Shown here one piece after another: positions 33,971 through 46,000 of a stretch of DNA of 64,000 bases. The position numbers and the translations under genes are program-made. Origin of the DNA: Sulfidibacter corallicola. Lineage in GTDB: Bacteria > Acidobacteriota > Holophagae > Acanthopleuribacterales > Acanthopleuribacteraceae. The notes beneath the pieces were generated by a model. The model had not been told where the DNA came from, did no database searches, and was given only the letters and a program-made list of their open reading frames with translations. Location of the stretch: positions 11,402,256 through 11,466,255 of the forward strand of contig NZ_CP071793.1 of assembly GCF_017498545.1 (NCBI RefSeq), in the 5' to 3' direction. The first letter of the stretch is position 1. Each line of letters begins with the position of its first letter.

Positions 33971-36253
33971 TCAGTAATGCTGATGCCGCAAACGCTCAAC
34001 GTTGATCTGGTCGAGGAAGGCCAGGCCGTCGGAGAGGATCTTTTCCGTTTTGGCCACGTTTTTCTTCACGCCGGATATGAACTGGTTGAGCGCGAATTTG
34101 GCGTCCTTGGGCGTGGTATCCGCCTCGAGATGGGTACTGTCGGAAATGAAGGGGTCCTGATTGATCGCGGCGTAGATCGCCGAATAGTCGGCGGCGCCAC
34201 CTTTTTGCTCCTCGGCCTCGATCAATTTCATGAAATGGTTCGCCTGATCGATCTGGTCGTACAAGACCTCCAGGGTGTTGCGGGCATCGCTGACGTTCTG
34301 GTGGAGCAACGGATTGATGCCCGAGTTGACGCCGAAAGTTTCGAAGGATTCCACCGAGGAATCGTCGCCGTCCTGCAAGTGAAGCGGCGGGCTGACGTCC
34401 ATCGCAAAGTCCCTGGTAAAGTCGATCGGCCGGCTTTGGAACATGGACTTCTTCATGTTGGCTTCGATGCTGAAGGATTTGTCGCTGTCATCGTACTTGA
34501 TGATGTGGGTCACCCCATCGTCCTGTCGGAAGGGAGAGTCCTCCACAAACGACTTGGCACGCGGCAACTGGCTCAAACCGTCATTGAGGGCGACGGAAGA
34601 CTTGGCCATGCCTTTTTTGTCGTCAAGTTCATCCACACCGGCCGAAACGATCTGAAGGTGATCGATTTGGCCTTTGAGCGATTCGTCGGCGATGTGTTGG
34701 TAGGCGCGGCTCGAATAGTCGCGGCAAATGGCCACGCCCAACTTCAAGCCGGTTTTGGGCGATTCGAACATGAAGGAAGCCGCATCGATCCCCGCACTTC
34801 TGGACTTGGTTTGCACCTGCTTCACCGTGTTCTGGGGATGGACCTTGCTCACGTGCGATTGGAACGATTCATGGCGGAAGCTGGAGTTCACATCGTTGCC
34901 GTCGTCCGAGCGCACGGAGTAGGCGACCTCGTCGTAATGCGGGCTGTCGATATCGGAGGGGTATACCTTGTTGACGAACTTCATCTGGCCATCGGTACCG
35001 CCCTCGATCACAACCGCCTTGTTTTCGAAGGACTTGTACATGGAGCTGTCGCTTTTGACGGAGTACCACTTTTTGAATTGGGCCGGATCCTGAATTTGGT
35101 CGGACCGCTTGATATGTTTTTTGTCCTGAATGATATTGCGGCGTTCGGTGGGTGAGAGAATCTTGGGCTGAAAATGGGTTTTGAAATCTTTCATGAGGGC
35201 CTTGGCCGCCGCGGCATCTTCCTGGGACTGAAAAAAGGCGTTGATCTTCCGCATCATGCCGGACTTCATGTAGCGGCTTGTCTCTCTCGGCGACTTGAAC
35301 GGCGCCATCAGTTCGGCCAACATCGCCTTGGCTTCGCCCCACTGGCTGTTGGTCACATATTCGTTGAACTGTGCGATTTGTTCGTCATTGGGGAACTTGG
35401 TGGGGTGAATGGCGAAAAGCGACTTCATGGCATCCACGTGTCGATTCATCGTTTTGACACGTGCCGTGATGCTTTGGATGGCTTCGCCGCGATTCATGTC
35501 GGATTCCTTGATCTCCTCGAGCGAGGCATCCGGCTTCAGGTCGTGCTTTTTCATCTCCGCGTTCAGCATGTCCCCGACAGTGGCGAGGAGCACCCGCTCA
35601 CGGGTGGGTTTGGTATAGCTCTCGTCCTGGGTGGAGATGGCCTCCTGGAACGCATCCCGGAGATCCACTTCCAACTGGTCGCTGATCGTGCCTACATCGT
35701 CCGCATCAAATTGAACGAGGCTTTCGGGACGTTTGGCAGTGACCATGGTGCCGAGCACGAACACGGCATTCTCGAATTCGGGATTGGAGGCATACTCCTG
35801 AATCTGGGCCAGGGTGTAGTCGTGCAACTCCTGATCGAAGGCGTCGCCGTACTTGCTCCAAAAGAATTCGGGCAAGGTGTAGACGTGGGCCGTGCCCTTG
35901 CGGTTGTCGGACAGGTTTTGCTGGTGAGCCAGGGCGAAGGCTTCGAACGCTGCCCTGGCCTTTCGGTCGACACTGCCCTTGGAATTCGGCAACTGTTGCC
36001 CTTTCGCAATTTGCACCTGGAGCTGCAGGATTTGCACACGCTTGTTGTTGAGATCCTTCTTGGCGCCCAGGCTCACTTCGGTGGCCGGCGTGCTGGAGGC
36101 CACGTGACCGGATTTGGTCAGATCGGGCATCGACATGGATCGCCCGCGCTGGCTGGCTTTCAAACCCAGGGGATTGGTTTTGCCCAAATGGGTGGTAGAG
36201 GTCGTTCTCTGTAACTGAGACTGTTGTGAGCTAAAAACTGAACGGGTAGACAT
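33971..36253 (-). CDS. Nitrilase-superfamily-like protein with large helical insertion
   Basis: A 760-residue protein; ATG 36253 has AGGAG about 10 nt upstream. Residues 1-60 are Ser/Thr/Arg-rich and appear disordered, with no signal peptide. Three widely spaced segments match the carbon-nitrogen hydrolase triad: TAHVYTLPEFFW (Glu129) followed by the strand AVFVLGTMV; KAVVIEGGTDGQMKFVNKVYP (Lys429); and GLKLGVAICRDYSSRAY (Cys510), then HLQIVSAGVDEL. Nitrilase domains usually span about 270 residues with Glu and Lys about 70 apart; here about 240 extra, mostly helical residues (175-405) separate them. The C-terminal 180 residues are unassigned. Possibly a secreted or injected amidase-like effector; function unproven. 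Confidence 0.72.
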   Translation of the reverse strand: MSTRSVFSSQQSQLQRTTSTTHLGKTNPLGLKASQRGRSMSMPDLTKSGHVASSTPATEVSLGAKKDLNNKRVQILQLQVQIAKGQQLPNSKGSVDRKARAAFEAFALAHQQNLSDNRKGTAHVYTLPEFFWSKYGDAFDQELHDYTLAQIQEYASNPEFENAVFVLGTMVTAKRPESLVQFDADDVGTISDQLEVDLRDAFQEAISTQDESYTKPTRERVLLATVGDMLNAEMKKHDLKPDASLEEIKESDMNRGEAIQSITARVKTMNRHVDAMKSLFAIHPTKFPNDEQIAQFNEYVTNSQWGEAKAMLAELMAPFKSPRETSRYMKSGMMRKINAFFQSQEDAAAAKALMKDFKTHFQPKILSPTERRNIIQDKKHIKRSDQIQDPAQFKKWYSVKSDSSMYKSFENKAVVIEGGTDGQMKFVNKVYPSDIDSPHYDEVAYSVRSDDGNDVNSSFRHESFQSHVSKVHPQNTVKQVQTKSRSAGIDAASFMFESPKTGLKLGVAICRDYSSRAYQHIADESLKGQIDHLQIVSAGVDELDDKKGMAKSSVALNDGLSQLPRAKSFVEDSPFRQDDGVTHIIKYDDSDKSFSIEANMKKSMFQSRPIDFTRDFAMDVSPPLHLQDGDDSSVESFETFGVNSGINPLLHQNVSDARNTLEVLYDQIDQANHFMKLIEAEEQKGGAADYSAIYAAINQDPFISDSTHLEADTTPKDAKFALNQFISGVKKNVAKTEKILSDGLAFLDQINVERLRHQHY

Positions 36254-36396
36254 AGTGACATTGCTCCTGTTTCTTCAATCGTCCGTTGGCACTTCGTCGG
36301 TTGCATGGCGCGGCATGGCCACATGCATGGCAATAGGATCCCCGGCCGGAGGCGACGGTGACATCGCAGACGCCTCGGCAAAACCGATGGGTTGAT

Positions 36397-36504
36397 TTGG
36401 GACGCACGCCAGGGGAAAAACCCAATGTCTTCGGGCGCGTCGGATGAATGGAGTTGGGACGTACGCCAGGGGGAAAAGCCCGCTGTCTTCGGGCGTGGCG
36501 GAGG
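36397..36504. repeat. Two direct repeats of about 50 bp, period 57
   Basis: TTGGGACGCACGCCAGGGG at 36397 recurs as TTGGGACGTACGCCAGGGG at 36454. Both continue with an A-rich turn, a CCC run and TGTCTTCGGGCG. Each copy can fold around the GGGG-AAAA-CCC part. Confidence 0.75.
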
Positions 36505-36809
36505 GGTCGTCCTCGTTGTAAAAGAAACTATCCCAAGATCGTGGAAGAACTATGGAGAAAAAGGGGAGGTTTCGGGGAGATATTGAATGACGAACACGTC
36601 AAAGCCCCTTTCCTTCAGACACTTGCATGAGATTCATTCTCATCGTCGCCAATCTCGATCGGTTGCGTTCGAAGAACCCCCGTTGCGAAACCATATGAGT
36701 GCAGAAGGTCCGGCCCGCCCTCGCCATGGAACCTGGGTAACGAGTGCCCATTCAGCAACGAAATCATTTCCACAATCCAGGCGACTCGGCTGGATGGGCG
36801 CGCGATCGG

Positions 36810-36878
36810 GTATCAGGTATCAGGTATCAGGTATCAGCAAGATACGTGTTCATAGGCGATTAGCTGACACCTGATACC
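36810..36878. repeat. GTATCAG x4 tandem repeat with complementary distal arm
   Basis: Four head-to-tail copies of GTATCAG at 36810-36837; CTGACACCTGATACC at 36864-36878 is complementary to two adjacent copies (14 of 15 positions). Because any adjacent pair can serve as the partner, several alternative hairpins are possible. It lies 207-275 bp upstream of the NRPS start codon. Confidence 0.75.
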
Positions 36879-37084
36879 TGGCTGCCGATACCGGTTGGTG
36901 CTGGTAACCATCCCGGTTCGCAGGAGCATGTTCATCAAAACCCTGTTTCGGGACGGACACGAACCAATCCAGCCATTTGGCCGGTGTCCCGCTTCGGGCA
37001 CCTCGATCCCCTCGGGAATAAAAAATGACCGCGAATCGCGATGAATCTAGCTAATACCTAATAGATTGAATCCGAGGAGCTTTC

Positions 37085-40000
37085 ATGCGGAACGACTTCC
37101 CTTTGTCCGGTACCCAGTTGGGAATGTGGATCGACCAACAGCGCTCGCCAGAATCTGTCCAGCGCCTCTGTCCTGCCAGGATCGACTTGAATACGGCAAT
37201 CGAGGAATCTGCCTGGCGTCGTGCGGTCCACATGGCTTGGGAAACCCAAGACGGATGGAGGATGTCCATCCACGAAGAGGATGGCGAAGTCTTTCAGCGG
37301 TTCGATCCCAACATCGAACCCATCGCGATCTACAAGGAATTGAGCGGGGAAGTCGACCCGGAAAAAGTGGCGGAAACCATCTTGTCGGAAGCCACGAGTC
37401 GATCCTTTCCCTTGGATGATCCAAAATTCACCTTTTTCCTGTTTCGCATGTCGTCGACTCGATCCAGGATCGCCCTGGTCGGCCATCACGTCTTTGGCGA
37501 TGGCTGGTGCTATTTGGGATTTCTCGACAAGGTTTTCCAGCTTGCGACAGCCGAGGCACCCAACCCCGACACGAAGCTGGTGAAACACCGCTCCTATCGC
37601 AACTTCCTCGAAAAAGAGGCTCGCTATTCAAAGTCTGCGGACGAGACACGAGATCGGGAATTTTGGGAGCGTACCCTCGCCCATCCACCGGCACCACTCA
37701 TGGCGACACCGCCCGACGAGTTCGAAAGTTACCGCTCGATCCGCAGATTGAATCCCACCCAACGCGCGCAAATCTTCAAGCGTTGTCGTGCCGAAGGCGC
37801 CACGGCCTTTCCGTTTTTTCTGGCTGTCCTGGCTTTGTTCCATGGGCGCTACTTCGATCGCGAATCGTTTCTGGTCACGGTGCCCGTCCTCAATCGCGAC
37901 AACCGTGACGATTTAGAAACGATGGGATTGTTCCTCAAAGTGCTTCCGGTCCCCATCGAGACGCGATTCACCGGTTCATTTTGGGATTTCGTGCGCCACC
38001 TTCAAGATCGGGTTAGGGAATGCACCGCCCATCGGCGATTCCCGATGCATCACCACACCCGGTCCGGCGAAATCGGCAAATGTCTTCGTTCCCTGGGACT
38101 GTCGTACCTGCCCTACAAGGGCCACGGCAGTCCGGCCCTGGAACAACGCCATCGTCAAGGCGAAGCCGCGGTTTTAACCGTGTTTCAAACCAGAGGAGAG
38201 CAGGATTCGCTGATGACGCTGGAGACCCGAACCGACGTGATCGAGGCCGCCCAGAACGAATCGATGCTCGACCAGATCATGGACCAGATCGTTCGCATTT
38301 GCGACATGCAGGATCTGCCTGCGGATCAGGTGCCGCTGCTGGCCAAACCCACCGCAGAAACGGCCGCAGCGGCCCCACCGGCGGAAGACCGGAGCTGGGG
38401 TACCATCGAAGAACGCTTCTCGAAGATCGTTCGGTCACAGCCCGATCACCTCGCCCTGGAGTTCGGGATGGAGACGCGCACCTACCGGGAGTTGGCGCGG
38501 GCGTCCCATCGGATGGCGAGTCAATTGGCGCCAAAGATCGAACCGGAAGCCCGAATCGGCCTCGCCATGCCGGCCTCCATCGATTTCATCACGGCGGCCC
38601 TCGCCGTTGTCCGGGCCGGCGGCGTCTACGTACCGCTGGATCCCGAGTACCCCCGCGAACGATTGGCCCAGATGTGCGCCTTGGCCGACATTCGACTGGT
38701 CCTTACCCAGGATGGCCAACCGGAAGGGGTTCAGGGTTTGGACACCGAAGTGCGCCGCCTCACCGAACTGCCCCCACCCCGCGAGGACTTCGTTCCCCCG
38801 ATCCGCCCGGACCTCTCGCTGACCAACATCATCTTCACATCGGGCACGACCGGCACGCCCAAACCGATCGCACTCCCGGCTCGGGGCATGTTGAGACTGG
38901 TGGACGTCTGCCGGGACACCGGCTACCTGTCACCCAAGATGCGCCTTGGCCGCATGGGGAACTTGTCGTTCGATTTGAGTAATTTCGAGATTTGGGGAAC
39001 CCTGCTTTCGGGCGGTACCATCAGCGACATTCCGCGCCGCCTCCTCTTTCAATCGGATCTCTTCGCACGCGCCCTGGCCACCCAACGAATCAGCCACATG
39101 CTGCTACCCACGGCGCTTTTTCACCATGTGGTCCGCGAGTCACCCAACTGCCTCGAGCCGTTGAACGGCCTGATCGTGGGCGGCGAACCGGCCAATCCGG
39201 GTCTGTTCCGCCAAGCTGCCGCCGCGGCTCGCGACACCCGGATCTACAACGGCTACGGTCCCGCCGAGTGTTCGGTCTTCTGCACCGCCCACCTGATCGA
39301 TCCGGAGGAAACCAGCTCGCGGATCCCCATCGGCCAAGAGCTGCCCACGGACGACATTTGGATCATGGACCGAAAACTCAGGGCCCTTCCGGACGGGGCC
39401 ACCGGAGAGATTTTGATCGGTGGGCCGGGGTTGGCCCGAGGTTACCTGAACCGACCCGGTCTCACGGCCGGACGTTTCGTGCCCCATCCCTTCCACGCCG
39501 GAGAGCGCCTGTACCGCACCGGTGACCTGGGCCGGCGCCTGCCCGACGGATCGCTGGACATTCTGGGGCGCATCGACAACCAGGTCAAGATCCGGGGCCA
39601 CCGCATCGAACTGGAAGACGTGGAGACGATGCTCCTGAAACATCCGGACATCCGCGAGACGGCGGTGCTGGCTCTTCCGGACCCGATGGGCGGCCAGTTT
39701 CTGGCGGCGTTCGTCGTGTCGCGAAACACCGACAAAGGCGCGATCCGCGCGGACCTGACCGAATACATGCTGCCGTACATGATTCCGGAACGCCTCGCGA
39801 TCCTCGAGCGTCTTCCCCACACCGCCAACGGCAAGGTCGACCGCAGGGCTTTGGCATCTCAGGTCGAACCGGCACGGGAACCCGACTCGAAAGACACACC
39901 CGCCACGGAGCTGGAATCTCAAATCCTGGCCCTCTGGAAGCAGCGTTTCAAACTCGGAACTGTGGCGACCACCGCCAACTTCACCGAAGTCGGCGGCAAC

Positions 40001-43000
40001 TCGCTGGCTGCCATGTACCTCGCGGCCGGAGTCAGCCGCCTCGCCAATACCAAGGTCTCCGTGAGTGACATCTTTCGCCACGGCACGGTGCGCCAATTGG
40101 CGGCCGCGATCGAGGCCCGAACGAATTCGGATGCGAACCGGACCCTCACGCAAGCGGAGCGGTCCTTTTTGGTGGAAACGATCAACGACACCGCCCACAC
40201 CAATCGACACCCGTCCCTGTTCGAGGCCTTCGCCGCGATGGCCACCCGAATCCCGGGCGCGCCGGCTCTCGCGAACAAGGACCGGCAGTGGACCTTCGGC
40301 CAGGTTCACCGACAAGCACTGGCACTTGCCGAAACGCTCGTGGTCGCGCACGGTATCGAACCCGACGACCGGGTCGGGATCTTGGCCGATCCGAGCGTGG
40401 CCTGTACCACCGCCGTGCTGGCCGTGCTTGCGGCCGGCGCCACCTACGTTCCGATGAGTGCCGCCTTCCCCAGCGCCCGACTGCAGCACATCGTCGAAGA
40501 CTGCGGGATCGAGCTGATCCTGCACGACCCGAGCTTCGCGCCGTCCGTCGCCGATGCGGTGACCTGGCGGGCCTTTCCCAACGACGAACTTCAGGGCGAC
40601 GCCTCGTTTTCCGCGCGGCCCCGGCTGCCGCTCTCGCCCGCGACCGTGCTGTACACCTCCGGCTCTACGGGCCGTCCCAAGGGGGCGCTGCTCACCCACG
40701 CCGGCATCATGCGCATGGTCGAGGATCGACGCCTCGTCGTGTTGAGCCCCGGCGACACGCTGCTCCAGTCGGGCAATTTCGTGTTCGACGTCTCCTGCTT
40801 CGAAATGTTCGCGCCCCTGCTCCGCGGCGCGCGCACCTACATCCTTCCCAAGGAAGAACTGCTTCAACCGGAACTGCTGGAATCGGTCATCCGGCGCGAA
40901 CGCATCGCGTCGGCCTTCTTCACGACCGCCTATTTCAACGCGCTGGTCGACCTTCGTCCCGGTTTGTTCCCGCTGTTGCGGCACGTGCAGTTCGGCGGTG
41001 AAATGTGCTCACCCGACCACATTCAGCGGGCCCTGGCCGCCATCGCCGCGGCAGCGGGGGAAACCCGCATCGTCCACCTGTACGGCCCCACCGAAACGGC
41101 GACCCTGGCGACCCTTTTCCCGATCGAACACATCGCGGAAAGCGCGGAAACGATTCCCGTCGGCAAGCCGCTGGTCAACAGTACCGCCTATGTCCTGGGC
41201 GAGGCTCTCGAACCGCTACCGCCTGGGGTCACCGGAGAGCTGTACCTCGGCGGCGACGGCCTTGCCCTCGGCTACCTGAACCGGCCGGACCTCACCGCCA
41301 CCCAATTCATACCCAACCCGTTCCAGCCAGGCGGGCGACTGTACCGCACCGGCGACCTGGCCGCCTGGAGCGAGGCGGGCGACCTGGTCATCAAGGGTCG
41401 CACCGACGCTCAGGTCAAAATCCGCGGACACCGCATCGAACCCCAGGAAATCGGACACCACTTGGAACGGCACCCGGCGGTCCAGTCGGCGTACGTGCTG
41501 TCGGTCCAGGGCGCGGCGGGCAAGGAACTGGCCGCGTTCGTGATCGCCGGGGACCAGGCCATGAACCCCGACCCGGCGGCGTTTCTCGGCGAGCGCCTGC
41601 CGACCTGGATGATCCCCGCCAAGTTCATCTACCTGGACCGTTTTCCGCTGACACCCAACGGCAAGGTCGATCATCGCGCGTTGGCGGAGCACCCGGAACT
41701 CCATTACGAGCCGATTCCCATCGCCGATCCCGCCGACAGCTACCCGCTCTCCCACGCCCAGCGACGCCTGTGGTTCCTCAGCCTTTCGGACGAGGGCTCC
41801 CGCGCCTACAACATGCCGCTCACCTATCGCATCGCGGGCGATCTCAACCCCGAAGCGCTGCGCAGGACCTGGGCGGACCTGCGCCGACGCCACGAGAGCC
41901 TGCGCACGGTCTTCCGCGCCGACAACGGCCATCCCATCCAGCAGATTCTGCCGGACGAGGCTTTCCCGCTCCCCTTTGTCGCCGAGGATCTGCGTCACAA
42001 ATACCAGCCGGAGGCCGAAGCCAGCCGCCGCTTCGAACGAGAAGCGGGAACCCGCTTCGACCTGGAGAACGGTCCCCTGTGGAAGGTTCTGCTCTTCCGC
42101 ACGGGCGACCGGGCATGGGCGTTGATGCTCCATCTGCATCACATCATCAGCGACGGTTGGTCGATCGAAGTCACCATGGACGAGCAGCGCCTGCTCTACC
42201 TGCACCACCAGGAGGGCACGCCGCTCGAATTGAGCCACAACCGGATCGGTTACAAAGACTTCGCGACCTGGGAACGGCGGTTCGATTTCACCGACATGGA
42301 ACACCACTGGATGGCCAAGCTGCGCGATCACGCGGGCCCGGTCGCGCTGCCGTACGACCGGCCACCGGGTGATCACCACTTCCAGGGCGCCTACCTCTCG
42401 TTCTCGCTCGACAAGGCCCAGACGGCACGCCTGCGCAGCCTGGCCGCCACCGGTCGCACGACCCTGCCCAACGCGGTGCTCGCGCTCTGGGCCCTCGCCT
42501 TGGCGCGCTTCAGCAACCAAACCAAATTCAACCTCGGTTACGCCGACGCCAATCGCCGTCACCCCGATCTGACCGGGTTGCTGGGCTTTTTCGTCAACAT
42601 GCTGGTCCTGCCGGTCGATTTCGAGGACACCCACGATTTCGGTCACATGCTGGCCCGGATTTCGGATTCGGTGTTCGAAGGCCTCGAGCACGGGCTCTAC
42701 CCGTTCGACCGCCTGGTGGAAAAACTCAATCCCACCCGCGACGCCAATTCGGTCCACCTGATCAACGCGGTGTTCGGCTACCAACGGTTCGGCGCCGAGG
42801 ACCGCAGCCACCATTCCATCCTCAATCCACAGGGCTTGTTCGGACCGAGCACCGAAGTTCACTCGATGTTCAACCAGGCCTTCGACCACGGCACCTCCAA
42901 ATTCGACCTGACGCTCTTCGCGTTCGAGCACGAGCACCAGCTCCAGTTCGGTTTGGAGTACGACAGCCGGGTGTTCGAAGAGCGCACCGTGGACCTGCTC

Positions 43001-46000
43001 GTTCACTTTTTCACGACCCTTTCCAAATACACGAGCTGCCAGGACACGTCGGCAGATATCGACGCCCTGCTGCGCGAGCGGGACCGATTCGCGCTGGAGG
43101 CATCCGAGCCGATCGCCATCCAGGAAGACATTGCGGCCCGTTTCTCTCGAATCGCACGGCGACAGCCACGGAAATGCGCCCTCACCGACGGCCTGTCCCA
43201 CTTGACCTACGAGGAGACGGACACCCTTTCCGACCGCTTCGCCGCGTGGTTGGCGCCGAAGCTCGGCGCACATCGCCGCGTCGTGGTCATGGTGGAGACC
43301 GGCCCCGAATTGGGCTGGCTCCTGCTGGGCATCCTCAAGGCCGGCGCCACCTACGTGCCGCTCAACCCGGGCTTGCTCCACCGCCACGTGAAGCGGCTGG
43401 TCGAAGACGCCGGCGTACGCGTGCTGGTGACCGATTTCGCCCATCAGCACCAAGCCGAGGAACTGTTGTGGCACTTCCCCAACCTGCAGCACCTGTTCAA
43501 CATCGAAGGCGACGGCCACGCGCTCGTGGAACAGCCCGGTGAATTGGGCGACGTCACGCTCTGGGACTACGTGGGCACCTCGGCCGCCGACGACATCGAC
43601 GCGGGTGGCTGGCAGGACAGTTACACGGGCAAACCCTTCAGCCGCACCGTCATGGACGAATACGGCGACAACGCGCTGGACAAGCTTCGACCCTACCTGA
43701 CACCCGACACGCGCGTGCTGGAAATCGGCTGCGCTTCGGGGATTACCATGGTTCGCGTGGCCCCGTTGGTCGGCCGCTACGTGGGCCTTGATCTTTCGCC
43801 ACGCGTCCTGGCCCACGCCCGTGCGCGTGTCGAAGACGCGGGTTGGGACCACGTCCGCTTGGCTTGCCTGGAGGCCGTGGACGTGGACATGCTGGACGAG
43901 GAGGGTTTCGACCTGATCGTCATCAATAGCGTCATTCAGTGCTTCCCGGGTTACAACTACCTGCGCGAGGTGTTGGCCAAATGCGTCCACAAGCTCGGGC
44001 CGACCGGTCGCATCTTTCTCGGCGACGTGATGGATCTGGCCCGCAAACAGGAAATGATCGTCTCCCTGCGCGCCCACCTGGCCTATTCGCCAAAAGCCAA
44101 GACCAAGATCGATTGGTCCAACGAGCTCTTCCTGTGCCATGCCATGCTCGCCGACCTGGCCCACGACCTTCCGGCCATTCGCGCCATCGAGATCGGCGAC
44201 AAGCGGCCCTGTGATTTCGACAACGAGTTGACGCGCTATCGCTTCGACATCTTCCTGGAAGTCGACCGTGAATCTCGGGACCAGGTGTTCCCCCGCCTCA
44301 AGGAACGCCACGATCGAAGGAGCCTGCCACTGCGTCCCGATCGAGTTGCCGCACCCGCGAACCCGGTGGCGCTCGTTCACCACGCCTCACGTCGCGACAT
44401 CGCCATCGATCAAAAGGGCATCCTGAACCTGGTGACGGACCAGGGCGATTTGGCCCTTGCGCAAGACGACCGCGTGCTCCTGGTCCATCAGCCTTTCGAG
44501 GAAGTCCACCTGTTCGAGCTGTTCGGCAGCCTGCTCAACGGCGCCACGGCGGTGATCGCCCCGCAAGACGTGCTGGCGAACGGCGCCGACTTGGCCAGGA
44601 TCTGGCGCGATCGACAGGTGACCGTGGCACTGCTGCTGACCCCGGTCTTCCACGATCTGGTCGCCGGGAATCCCGCCGCACCGGCCCCCCTGCGCAAACT
44701 GATCACGGGAGGCGACCGGCTCGAGCCGGAGTACGTCGCATCGGTGCGTGAGGCGTGTCCCGCGCTGCAACTGGTCCACGCCTGGGGACCGTCGGAAGCG
44801 ACCGTCATGACCACCACGCTCACACTCGACCGCCCATACCATCAAATCCCGGCAGGTAAACCGTTAGCCGGCAACGAGATATTGATTCTGGACCAAGAGG
44901 GCAGGCCGACTGCGACGGGCATTGCCGGTGAGGTCTTCGTCGGCGGCGCAAGCCTGGGTCCCGGCTACTTGGACGAAGAGGAAACACGCGATCGGTTCGT
45001 TCGGCTGCCCCACCGGCCACGAGGGCACTGGTTTCGCACCGGAGACCGGGGGCGCGTGGACGTATTCGGGAACCTGCACATCCTCGACGACACGCAGGTA
45101 GGACGGCGCCATCAGGAGGCCGTTCCGGAGGAGCCGTCCGAGTTGACGGCGTCCGACGCCACGCTCGCCGCATCCATTCTGCGCATTTGGTGTCGCGAAT
45201 TGAACCAAGCCCACATCGAACCCCACCACAATTTCTTCGAGATCGGCGGCCACTCGCTCAAGGCTGTCCGCGTCCTGCACCGCATGCAGGAGGAGCTGGA
45301 TCTCAAGATTCCGCTGGCCGTGTTCTTCAACCATCCCACGGTTTCCGGCCTGGTGCGGGCGCTCCAGTCGCGCGGCGATCAGGCCGAATGGCTGATGCTC
45401 AGCGAAGACCACCCCAACCTGCCGGATATTTACTTCATTCCGCCAGGCATGGGTCAGCCGCTCATTTTCAAAGGGTTGGCCCAACGGTTGAGCGGTCGCT
45501 TCAACGGAGTCGGCATGTTCTACCCCTCCTCCCGCGACGCCTGGACCCTGGAGACCATGACCCAATCCATCTTCCACGGCATCATGAAGCGCCACCGAAG
45601 CGGTCCGGTGTACTTGGTCGGGTACTCGCTGGGTTGCAACCTGGCCTTTCAGATCGCCAAGGAGCTGGAGATCCACGGGCACCCCGTCAACGTGGTGCTG
45701 ATGGACGGCCTGGTCCTGGACGGTCGCAAGCGATTCGGAGACGACCGCAACTACGAAATGGAGCAATGGCTGGCGACCTGGAACTTCGAGGATCGCGAAG
45801 ATCTGGCCGAATGCCTGGCGCTCTGCTTCGACGCCATCAGCGGCCGCACGACCCTGGGCTCGATCGCGGGCGACCTGCTCGCGATCGAGGCCCGCGACAA
45901 CCCGGTCGCGACCGAGATGGAGAAGTGGAAAGGGTTCTGCGAGGGCGAATTCCGCCACCTGAAACTGCCAGGCAACCATTTCACCATGCTGCTGGAGGAC

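Larger units (their letters stand above)
36254..37084. other. Divergent intergenic region between nitrilase-like gene and NRPS
   Basis: About 830 bp that must contain promoters in both directions. It holds two 50-bp direct repeats (36397-36504) and a 7-bp tandem array with a complementary arm (36810-36878). No gene is supported; short open frames lack ribosome sites. Confidence 0.5.

Noticed and set aside
41216..44383. 1055-codon open frame on the minus strand
   Set aside because: It is antisense to conserved NRPS domains in high-GC sequence, has no protein-like motif and follows the codon bias of the plus frame.
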